Origin: Sitta carolinensis
Lineage: Eukaryota > Chordata > Aves > Passeriformes > Sittidae
NCBI GenBank assembly: GCA_032173965.1
Contig: CM063290.1
Location: 1,116,001 to 1,180,000 of the forward strand
Length of the DNA: 64,000 nt
Direction: 5' to 3'
In this document: in pieces, positions 1 to 11,800 of the stretch
Layout: every line of letters begins with the position of its first letter
Position numbering within the stretch: the stretch's first letter is position 1
Program-made: the position numbers and the translations under genes
The notes under the pieces: generated by a model
What the model was told of the DNA's origin: nothing
Database searches by the model: none
Seen by the model: the letters and a program-made list of their open reading frames with translations, nothing else

Positions 1-2745
1 AGTGGCTGCTTACCCAATGTGCTGCTTATTATTTTTATTTTTCGCTGTAAACTTTACCAGTCGTTGCTGTTTCCAGGCAGGAGCTGGGGCACCGTGCCCT
101 GGGATGCAAACTGGGTGGTGAAATTTCTGCAAGGCAGCTCTGGGCAAACCCTGCTGGGTGTTTTGCACACACCAGGAGCTGCAGTGATGCAATCCAAGGA
201 GGAGGAAACGCTCCCCAGCTTTGTCCAGGTCCCTCTGGCCTTGTCACAGCCCGGGCTCACTGCAAGGTTACTGGAAGGTTTGTGAGTGGTGAGAGCCACT
301 CTGAGTCACACAAAGAGCTGGAATTAAACGTGAGTGAAACTGAGATGGGGTTGGCCTGCTGAGTGTTTGAGATGTGGTTCTTGCAGCACTGAGCTGGTAT
401 CAGGATTACAGTGGCAGTTCTTTCTGTTGGCTTGGCATGTTTTGCAATAGGCTTTATTTTCACTACCAGAGAACATTTTTACATAAGCATTTGAATCCAT
501 TTGCCTCTCTTCAGCAGGTTTTCAGCACAAATTTCCCTTTGTATTGCCATTCTCCTCACTGGCTGCCTCATTTTTGCCATGGTTTCCATTGAACTCTGCC
601 TCCGTGGGTGTGGGACTTTCTGCTCACCATCTCCCATTGACTTTGGTGGGAATTCTCTCTAGAGAAGACTTACAGAAAACATTTATCTAATTAAATCCAT
701 CCATTCCCTCATGAAAAACTCCTGTCCGTGCTCAGTGAGCATGAAAACTTCTGCAAACAAATGGAGTGCAAGAGGAAACAGCGTTGAGAGAGACCACCCA
801 AAGTCCTGAACCAAACCAAGCATCATCCCTCTCCTTCCCCTTTCTTCCAGAGCTGGTGTCCATACTCCCACATTGAGGGAGAAGAAAAAACACCACACTT
901 ACTTATTATTGGCAGAGACCTTTTAAAATAACAATTAAGAAAGAGCCCTTTGGGAAAATCCTCTGCACAGCAGCCTGTGAGGATGGGCAGAGCGCTCTGC
1001 TCTTTCTGCTGTCCATCCACACTAATCTGGGTTTAATCTGTTTCCCCAGAGTCACGTTCCTGCTCTCAGGGTTTTCTGGCTCCCAGTGCTGTGCCTCACA
1101 TCTGGCTTGGCAGCTGAAGCCAAAGCCTCTCCCTGCTCTGCAGGAATTCTGCCAGGAGATGAAAGCTGGCTGTTTTTAGCTTTGGGGAGTGCAGGACAGT
1201 GCATTGCTGAGGAGTGAAGGGACCTGCAGGTGGCCCAGCCTGTCCAGAGGCTGCTTGGCCACCACTGCTGGCTCAGGGAGCAGGGAGGTGCCCCCAGTTG
1301 TCACAGCCTGGGGCTCTGCCCCCTCAGACCTGTCAGCAGTGACAGACACGGGGGCATTGCCCAAAAGTGGGTTTGATTGGGTTTGGCACCCATGGCAGGT
1401 GGTGGAGAAGGTGCTTCTACAATGAATTTCCATGGTTTGTCCAAGGGTTTAGTCAAGTCCAAGGAGTTGTACTTTTCTCTTCAAAAAGCTCTTTATAAAT
1501 GCTGATAGTTTGGTGATGGATCTGACAGGTCCTGTGTGTTTTACTCTAGGTGATTCCCTCCCTGTTTTTTTTTTTTTTTGTTGTTGTAGTCTAACAAACA
1601 ACTTCCCTTTCCCCATTCCTGAAAAGAGGGGACACTTCCAATTGTAGGATTTACCAAGAGAAGATGTAGCTGGCAGGAAATCCCACTCTGGGATCATCCA
1701 TCATCATTGCTGGAAATGACTGGAAGAGACATGTGGGAAAAGTTACAGAAATTCAGCGAATTGGGGTGAAATTTAATTGAACTTAAGAACAGGAATGACA
1801 AATTTGGCTTCTGGGAAGATAAATCAGAGAACTTTGAAGGACTATCTTGGGAGCTGTTCCCCTCAGAGACAAGGTCACCTCACTTTGTTTGCTCTTGCTT
1901 TCTGATGAATAATCTTGGGGGTTTTTTTTCACTTCCAGATCTGTTGCAATGATTTGTCATTGGATTTTTTTTCCCCTGTAGTTTGTGGTGCTGTCCTTTT
2001 GGTACAAACTTTGATTTCCAATCATTCTTAGGCTTTCTGGAAAGGCAGCTCTGGTTGATGAGCATATTTTGAGATGCCCAAGTTGCTGTGGCTGCCCCAA
2101 TCCCTGAAGTGCTCCAGGCCAGGCTGGATGGGGTTGGAGCAGCCTGGGATGTGGCACTGGATGGGCTTTAAGGTCCCTCCCAACCTGAGCCATTCCACGA
2201 TTCTGTGATCTGTTCATGGAGAGGAAAATCAGATTCATCCATGTGCTGGTGCTTCAGTTTAAAGGGCTTCACATCTGCAATTATGGCTGTTCTTAGGATT
2301 TAAAGGCTTAGGAAAGGAAGGTATTAAGGCACACAAAACCAGATGAGATAATTTAACTAAAAAAAACCCCAGGGATTGTTCTGGGAAAAAAGCAGTGGCT
2401 GATTGGAGCTGAGGTGAAGTGTTCTGAAAATAACATTCAGAGGATAAGACAAGTACACCACACCATTAAATTACTGCCAGGGTTTCAGATGAAGTAAACC
2501 CCAGGTGAGTTTTGGGGACACTTTCTGCATTTGTGTCCAAACAATCTGATTTACAGCATTTCAGTTTCAGTGCAGTTGACTGTGGTGTTTTCAGGTGGGA
2601 TAAAAAACCCCAAGCACACAAACGAGCCCCAGCTTTTTGCTGGGAGGACACTGCAGAGAGGAGCTGCAGGTCTGACCTGGAAACAAACTCCAAAGGGGAT
2701 TAATTTAACATTGACAGAGACACCACCTCGTGTTTTTGCTTCCAG
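1..2745. other. LEKR1 intron, no exon recognised
   Basis: I find no convincing exon here. Apart from a CR1 tail at 2064-2212 and a short poly-T run near 1567, the sequence is unique and non-coding. Confidence 0.6.
2064..2212 (+). mobile_element. CR1 LINE 3' fragment
   Basis: The fragment carries the typical avian CR1 tail: 'ggttggagcagcctggga', then 'ggctttaaggtccctccc', ending 'attctgtgat'. Confidence 0.75.
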
Positions 2746-2827
2746 ATTTAACAAACCAGGTGGAGACAGCTGGCCTGCAGCTGCAGAAGGTGCAAGCAGA
2801 GATGGACCACTACAAGAAGCTGTTACT
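2746..2827 (+). CDS. LEKR1: LEKR1 exon a (first in window)
   Basis: Acceptor tgcttccag precedes the exon and donor gtaaga follows it. It enters with two bases completing a codon and encodes LTNQVETAGLQLQKVQAEM followed by DHYKKLL, a typical coiled-coil stretch. It leaves two bases over, which join exactly to the next exon. Confidence 0.8.
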
Positions 2828-5800
2828 GTAAGATTCCCATCCCTTGGTTGCTTCCCACAGCACATAAAACACATAAACCACTTTTTTTCCTCCAGCAAGT
2901 GCTCCTTGTCCCAGTGATCTGAGAAGGTTTTGACTGACAGAGGAACTATTTTATCTTCATGTGATTATTCCTAAGCACCTGCCTGAGCCTGCCTGGCTGT
3001 TTGAGCAGGGCTTCCTTCCTGCAGCAGGGATTAATGGAACTGCAGAGGGGGGATAACGAGCCTGATCCACACAGGTTGGGAAAACCAGGACTGAAACTGT
3101 GTGTGGGAAGGAATATGTAGTGATAGAGCAAGGGGGAATGGCTTCCCACTGCCAGAGGGCAGGGTTGGGTGGGATTTTGGGAAGGAATTGTTCCTGGGAG
3201 GGTGGGGAGGCCTGGCACAGGGTGTCCAGGGAATTTGGGGCTGCCCCTGGATCCCTGGCAGTGTCCAAGGACAGGGCTGGGAGCAGCCTGGTCTATGGAA
3301 TGTGTGGGTGGAACAAGGTGGGCTTTGGGGTCCCTTCCAACCCAAACCATTCCAGGATTTTCTCCCATTTGCAGAACGCTCCCACAGCAGGAGCCTGACA
3401 CCCCAACACCACCCAAACACGACAGATCCCACAGCTGAGTGCTGCAAACCTCAGGGGGCACTGGAGCAGCCTGGGGACATCACCAGGAGAATCCAGGAGA
3501 TCACCACCAGGAGAATCCAGATCATCTCCTCCTGGAGAATCTAGGAGATGATCTCCAGGAGAATCCAGATCATCTCCTCCTGGAGAATCAGGAGATGATC
3601 TCCAGGAGAATCCAGATCATCTCCTCTGGAGAATCCAGGAGATGATCCCCAGACATCCGATATCTCCTGGAGAATCCAGAGATGATCTCCTCCTGGAGAT
3701 CCAGATATCTCCTCCAGGAGGATCCAGATCATCTCCTCCAGGAGGATCCAGATCTCCTCAGAGGATCAGCGAAAATCCCCTGGAGGATCAGTCTGTCCTC
3801 CTGGAGATCAGGAGTTCTCCAGGGATCCAGATTATCTCCTCCTGGAATTGGAGATGATCTCCAGGAGAATCCAGATCATCTCCTGGAGAATTCAGGAGAT
3901 GATCTCCTCCAGGAGAATCCAGATCATCTCCTGGAGAATTCAGGAGATGATCTCCTCCTGGAGAATCCAGCAGATATCTCCTCCAGGAGGATCCAGCAGA
4001 TCATCTCCTCCAGGAGGATCCAGCAGATCATCTCCTCCAGGAGGATCCAGCAGATATCTCCTCCAGGAGGACCCAGGGGGGTGCCAGAGGGTGCTGAAAG
4101 GGCACAAATGGAGTTTGTTGTGCTCAGGAGCCAGGAGGTGGCCCTGCCAGGCTCCTGCCATCCCTCACACCCTGCCCCACGTTCCCTGGAGCCTGAGCTC
4201 AGGCTTTGTGCTGCTCTGCTCCTTCTGGTTTCACTTCCTCTGCTCAGGGGGTCTGACCAGAGCCCAGTTGCAAATATTTGGGATGCTTAGCAACAGAGTC
4301 CTTCAGTGATAATGTAAGGATTGAGTGGGAAACAAAGATGTCATGAACACAGTTAAATAAACACTGAGGGCTTTCCAAGTGTAAATTAACATTTCAGTGT
4401 AATATGGGCACAATTTAATAAAACAACATATTCTATATCTGTTTAAATGTAAATATGAACCTTAACCATGGTTATTAATTGGTGCAATGGTGACATAATG
4501 ACACGAAACCTGCAAAGTTTCCAGCCCTTTTACCTACAAAATTGGGATTTGTTCCATTTTATTCACTTATTACTCAAAACTGTCATCAGTGTTGCAAGAT
4601 CTCACTTCTTGTTTGCAACATTTGTGATCCAGGTCAGGCTGAGATGGCCCTGGAAGTGTAAATTCCAATTATTGACAACCTTTGCTGGAGCTGACAGAAC
4701 TTTCTGTTCATGGCATTTACCTGAAATGGAAAATGCAAAGTGGGAAATACACCCAGAAGTGAAGGGCAGGCTGCTGCAGGAGGAAAGGCTCCTTTCTTTG
4801 GGTAATACCCATTTTTCCCCCAATGTTTCTTAGGGTGAAGTCAACAGAACTGGATGTCTGTCAGAATGAACTGAAAAAGATCAAATATGAAAATGGAATT
4901 GCTGAGTCCAGGTAAATGCTGAAATGACACTTCATATTTTTGAGCAATAACAGCAAACATTTTATTTTAATTTTTAAAAATTCTGTCAGATCGGTAGGTT
5001 TAACTTCATGAAGAACACATGGAGTTTCGACCAATATTTTATTTTCCAGGCATTATTATTTCTGTCTGTAAATAAGAATACAACAACCACAATGCTGCTA
5101 TTTCTTTATTTCATCTGCAGACTTACAAAGGAGCTGAAGGAAAAGGAGGAATCCCTTCTCATTTGCCAACAAGTCTGCAAACATTTACAGGAGGAAGTGG
5201 CTGAGAAAGAAAGGAAAGAAGAAGATCTGAAAAGAAGAACTGGGAGATCAGAGAGTGAGCTGGAAACCCTTAAAGCTCTCCTGAGCCAAACAGAGCAGGA
5301 GGTGCTGATGCTGAAACAGGAAAGGTAAAGGCAGCTGAGCTGGCCTCAGGTGCTCCTGAACATTCTGGGGATTCTGGAGGTCACTGGATTGGGTTTTTAA
5401 ATTCTTATGGGGTAGACAAAACTTGGATGGAAGAAAAAGAAAGAAAAAAGTCCTGTAAAAAATAGGAGTAGAAAATTCTGCTTGGACTGCAGGGCTTCAG
5501 TGTGAGTTGAATCTGAGCCCCAAACCCCATTTCTGCAGCTGCTCCTTGTGCTAAGGGTGCAGGGAATGCTGCAATGCAGAACAGTCGGTGCCTCTGGCAC
5601 TGCTAAATGCTGAACCCAAGCCTGTGCCTGTCAGGAGTAAAACTGGAGAGGGAGATTCTGCTGCAGCTCATTCCAGAACTGTGGGTTCGGGTGCTGGGTC
5701 CAAAGCCAAGGCACTCGAACTCAGCCCCATGCCAGGGAGCCAGCCCTCAGAAGGTCAGTGTTCACTTTGCTCTTCTCAGGAGCAGCCCCAGGGCAATGGC

Positions 5801-8800
5801 AGCTCTGCTCTCAGCTGAGACCCTTCCAGCCAGCCTGAACTGCTGGGGAGTTGCTCTCACACCTCCCCAAGCACCAGATCCTGCCCAAGACCCTGGCTGA
5901 GGCAATACTGAGGCGTTTTTGAGGTGGACAAATTATTAACAACATCAATGACAGGAATTTCACCTCCCCAGGAGTCCTGCCCCACGTAACAAACGACAGA
6001 AAGCACGCAGTGGTTTTCATTCCAAACCCATTGCAGTTTTTAAATTAATGATCCTAATACTCCAAGCTCATGAAAAACAAGTTCTGGTTGGAATATTCGA
6101 AGTTTCTCTGTGTTCTTTGAAATTTGCCTGGAGAATTACCAAGGAAGTATTAAGATGCCATTTGAAGTGGAAGAGCAGGCACTGTATTTTCTTTAAAACA
6201 TGACATTGAGGAGGCAAGTGAGGCAGTGCTGGAGGCTCAGTGGTGATGGCAATGAGCAGGATTTCATTGCAGGGCCAGGGAGTTGCAGCAGTGTGGGCAG
6301 AGCCCAGGCTTACACGGAATTTGTGTTTCCAGGGAGCTGCTGCTGGTGTCCCAGCAGAGTAGGGTGGAGCAGCTGCAGGAGGCCCTGAGGCAGAAGGTGA
6401 GGAGCTCCTGGAGGGACAAGGTGACCCTGGAGGGACAAGGTGACCCTGGGGGCTCAGCCTGGGGGGGTTCTGCCTCTGGGGGTAACACACGACATGGACT
6501 GCTCTTGTGATTTCTCTAGGTTACGTAAAAAGATCTTTTATTAAAAATCCTTTACCTCTATATACCATTTTCTACAGCCCAGTGTGACTGGTGAAAGACA
6601 AACCTCTTCACCCACACTGATCAAACCAGAGGGACAGCAAGAGAAATCCCTCCTCCCAGGAGGGATGTACACATAGATCCTGTAACAGAACAGTCCTGGT
6701 GTTTATGTTCTTTCCCTGAGAAAAGAATTTCAGTAAACCAAAGCATCCGAAAAGCAGAGCTTTATAAACCCAGAGACTTCAGGCCTGAAAGCAGACTGCA
6801 GGTTTCAGTTTCCCAGAGGGCTCAGGAGAGCAGGGAATGGTCTCCTCCACTCCGTGGGTGGTGGAGTCATGGAATGAGGCTGCTTTGGAACCACGCAGCC
6901 AAAAAATCTGCCAGGAGCACGCAGACCTTGTTTGCCTTTGCCCTCTGGGTCTCAGAGCCCTACACTGACAGGGAAGGGTTTGTCCTGGGGAGCCCCCTAT
7001 TCCCAAAAGCACACTGAGTGTTTGCTGAGGTTCTGGAAGCACAGCATCCCAGCCTGGCTGGGGATGGCAGCCCCTGGAATCCCCCCCAGTGCCCCAGGGA
7101 TCCAGGGGCAGCCCCAGCTGCTCCATAATATCCTCTGTCCCAGGAATTCTCCTGCCAGCCTCTCCCAGTGGGATTTGGGAAGCTGTTTCCCATAAACAAC
7201 TGTCTCCATGTCAACCGTGTTTCCATCTGCAGCTTTTTTCCTATAAGCACCAAAACCCCCTGAATTGAGTAAGAAATAAAAATGCATTTATGTGTTAAAA
7301 AGAAAAAGCAATAAAAATATATTTATGTATTAAAAAGAATAAATATATATATATATGAAAATAAAAATTAAAATAAATGTATATATATCTGTGAAGGAAA
7401 ATTTAAAAGCAGAGTTAACAATAACTGTGACTTGTCTGATTTAAGCCTCACCTAATTGGTGACTGAAATGATTCCATCTTTGGTTTCAGTGTCTGAAAGC
7501 TTTCTTTAGTGCCAGGAACTGGTAGCAATTAGGATCAGTTACATTTTTTTGGGAACCCCTTCCGTTGCCTCTCTCAGGATATAATTTGGGAAGGGGATCA
7601 CGCTGGCTCCATAATCACAGAGTGCCAGGAGAACAAGATAAGGATTGGTGGGAGGCAGCAATTTCAGCTTTGGAGTCACAGCCATGAAACTGCAGCCCCA
7701 AAAGTGGGCTCAGCAGCCAAAACAATCCACAAAAGTGACAAAGTGACAGCACTGCCTTTGGTTTGTGCCACTGCAGAGCACCAGAGGGTCGAGATTTCTG
7801 TTTAAAATACATAAAAACCTGGAATTGTTTCAGTGGAACAACAAAAAAAAAACATTGCAGGAAGTAATTTAAGGCGTGAATCCATTGGAATGCAGCAGAT
7901 TTGTGGAATCCCAGGATTATTGGGGTTGGAAAAGTCCCCCAAGATCAAGTCCAACCTTTGCCCAAAAAACCCCTCGGACACCTCCAGGTGTGGCCCCAGC
8001 CCTGAACCTCCCTTTCCATGGAGAAATTCCTCCTGGAAAAGTGGGTGCACACATTTAGCTGCTGCATTTCTAAAATATTCATTCCTGTAATGGGGTTTAA
8101 ATCAATGAGTGGCCATTTTGCTCTCTTGGAACATCACCCTCCACTTTATTTCCTGTTCTGCTTCTCAGCTTTATTAGTTTCAAATATTTAATGTGAAATG
8201 TTTTGTACAAATGAGCTCAGGTTTTTATATTGCCTTTCTTTGTTTAGGCTTTGGAGTTGAGTAGCCTCCAACAAAGTGATCAGGACCTATAATAATAGGG
8301 AGAGTTAATAAATCTGGGGATTTATGTTCAGAATCCCAGCTCCCATCTAAGAATAACAATAACAATAACAATAATAATAATACAAATTAATAATTAATAA
8401 TAATTACTCTACTTTGAGCTTCTTACAAATACAGCATTTTTAAGCTATAAACTACTGGAGGATTTGCACCTCTTCCATGCCCAGAATTTGGTGTATTTTG
8501 GTTTTAAAAAATAATGCAAATATTTCCAGTTTCTCTTTTCCCCCTAAAGATTTGTTATAATTCTGCTCATAATAATGTGTGGAATTAGATAATTGTAATT
8601 AAGCTCATTGTGGGCTTTTGTGCTTTTAATCATTCGAAGTAATGAGGTTTGTGTTGTGCTTTTAATGTGCCTGTTGTGCTCTCAGCCTGCTGCAATTAAA
8701 TCCAGCAGAATCAGCTGCACAAAGGGAAGAGGAGCAGCCTGGCTTAGCAGAAGTATTTTCCTAAATGCAGCCTCCAGGGTTTCCTCCAAAATCCAGACTT

Positions 8801-11800
8801 TTCTAGTGGGGAAATTACAGCTGAACTCTCAAATTTGAATTTCTAATGGGAATTATTGGAGATGCTGTAAAGACTGGGAAATTTCACCCAATATTCCATC
8901 CTGGAGAAGGGTCTGGGATGAGCTGATTGTGAATTCCAGGGCCTGGAGGGGCTGCAGGAGAGCTGGGGAGGGCTGGGGACAGGGAATGGCTCTGGCAGGG
9001 CTGGGGGGAGACTGGGAATTGGGAATTGCTCCCTGGGAGGGGCTGGGGGGGATTCCCAGAGCAGCTGGGGCTGCCCCTGGATCCCTGGAATGTCCAAGGC
9101 CAGGCTGGACAGGGCTTGGAGCAGCCTGGGACAGTGGGAGGGGTCCCTGCATGGCAGGGGTGGGGCTGGGTGGGATTTAAGGTGCATCCCATCCCAATCC
9201 CATCCCATTATCCCATCCTAATATCCTATCCCATTATCCCATCTCATTATCCTATCCCAATATCCCAATCCCATCCCATTTTCCCATCCCAATATCCTAT
9301 CCTAATCCCATCATCCCATTCCAATATCCTATCCCAATCCCATTTTCCCATCCCATTATCCCATCCCAATATCCTATCCCATTATCCTATCCCAATCCCA
9401 TCCCATTTTCCCATCCCAATATCATCCATTTTCCATCCCAATATCCTATCCTAATCCCATCATCCATTCCAATATCCTATCCCATCCCATTTTCCCATCC
9501 CATTATCCCATCCAATATCCTATCCCATTATCCTATCCCAATCCCATCCCATTTTCCATCCCAATATCCCATCCCATTTTCCCATCCCATTATCCTATAT
9601 CCCATCCCATCTTCCCATCCCAATATCCAATCCCAATATCCCATCCCAATCCCATTCCATTATTACATCCCATCCTATCCCATCCCAATATCCTATCCCA
9701 ATCCCATCCCATTATCCAATATCCCTCCCAATCCCATCTCATTTTCCCATCCCAATATCCTATCCCATCCCATCATCCCATCCCATTATCCCATCCCAAT
9801 ATCCTATCCCATCCCATTATCCCATTTTCCCATCCCAATATCCCATTATCCCATCATCCCATTCTCCCGGTATCCCGGTATCCGCCCCCGTTCTCCCGTT
9901 CTCCCGTTCTCCCGTTCTCCCGGCCCCGCCGCCCTCGGCAGCTGCAGGCAGACGGGCAGGGGCAGGCTCGGCACCGGGAGGCGATGCTGAGACTCCGGGA
10001 AGAGGCCCGGCTGGAGCTGGACCTGGAGAGACACAAACAGCAGGAGCTGCTCACCAAGTGCCAGAGGGAGCACGAGGAGCTGCAGCAGAAGGTGTGCAGG
10101 GCTCGGGGAAACCTGTGCCAAAGGGCCCCAGGGAATGGGAAACTGAAACTCTGGGAATGGGAAGTGTGGTGGCTTCAATGGGAAACGAGGCAGGAACACC
10201 AATTCCTGTTCTGGTTTGGGTTCACCAATTTGGAATTTCCCAATTATGAGCAAAGCAGGCTTAAGCTTAAAAGTAATAAAACTTTATTAACTAACATTAA
10301 AAGGAAAAAAAAAAAAAAAAAAAACCAAAAATCAGAATGAAACCTTCAGGAACATTCCCCCTCCCTCCCCACACACCTTTCCTTCCAACCAGCAGTGTGC
10401 AGAAAGCACCCAGAAATCTCAGTCAGTTTTGCACCTCTGGAATTATCTTCAGTTCACTTAGGCAGGAAATGCTTTCCCATTGGACAATAAAACAATAAAA
10501 TGCCAATGCCAAACCCAGCCAGCTCCCTTCTGTGGGCTGGGAAAACTAAAAATGAAGGAATGAAATCCCCTCTGGGTGTCAGCCTCCCTGGGTGATACAG
10601 GGCTTTCCCCAGTCTTAGTACTTTTATTTATTTTTAATGGAACAGGCTGAAAATAACTGAAACAACTGAAAATATCCAGTTCAAGTTAGCTGATGTGGAA
10701 GTTCTTTCTCATATCATACTTCACCACCAAAACTTCATCTTTGTCCCCAGAGGTGTTAATTTTATTTAATCTGACATCATCGTTTTTAAAAGCTCGGGGC
10801 TGTTGCAGGCTCTGAGGAGGTGCCACAATCCCACCCACATTTTTCCCCTTCCCAAGGGAACCCAGCAGCTCCGGGGGGAGTGACCAGTAAAGATCTGCTG
10901 GGCTGGGCTGCTGCTGGCCACACAGGGGGCTGGCAGCTCCACACCCCCTCAGGTTTTATACAGAATTTAGAAATTGTACCTGTAAGCTGAGCTTTCAAAA
11001 GCTTTGCTGCAATTCCTCAGAAATTCTGGAGAAGTAAAAAGGAATGTGATGAGGTTTTGTGGTTATTTAAAATCTGGGACATTGTGTGGTGGTTTAGAGC
11101 TGGAAATCAGTTTGGCTTTGTTCACTTGACAAATATTTAACCATGATTTTTAAACCCAGAGGTAACACCAGCTTGCAGTAAATTTTATTTGAAGTTAAAT
11201 TTTCCCTTTTTTACCTCAATGTCTCAGTTTGATCTTGAACACATTAATTAATCTCTGTGTTCTCAGTGAGTGGTGATTAATTAACAGCTCTCTGGTGTCC
11301 TCTGAGGGAATTATGTAAATTCAGAGCTTTTTTTTTCCTCTCTGAGGACCTGCAAGTTTGAATTTGTTGGTTTTTTTCCTCAAGCCAACATTTGTCGGCT
11401 ATTAATTCTCCGTATTTAGAGGTAGTGAGTGGAGATTAATTCCTGTCTGATCTCACCCAGATCCCAGGTTTAATATCCAGTGCCACCAAGAGCTTGAGGA
11501 TGGAGACAGAAATTCTGGAGAAGAAGCTCCAAGATGCCCAAATGAAACTGGCAGAGAAGGATGGAGACAAGGAAAAAGAAATCCAGAGCCTTAAAAGGCT
11601 CATCAGTGAACTTGAATTCCAGCTGACCATGGAAAAGAGCAACAGTGAATCATTCCTGGAGAAACTGAGGAAAGAAATTAAGCACAAGTCAGAGGAACTG
11701 GAAAAATTAACCCAGGAGAAGACACAGCTGATTCACAGTTTGAGTCAAGTTCAAGAGGAGGTAGGAGCAGGACCCAGGAAATGCCTGGTTATTTTTACTT

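Larger units (their letters stand above)
6397..9941. other. LEKR1 intron of 3.5 kb
   Basis: The intron holds a short repeat after the donor (6405-6445), AT-rich simple sequence, two CR1 fragments and a long G-poor satellite that reaches the next acceptor. No exon is recognised. Confidence 0.65.

Noticed and set aside
700..790. Possible extra LEKR1 exon (frame reading EHENFCKQMECKRKQ)
   Set aside because: There is no usable donor after it (stop follows at once) and no phase match to exon 2746.
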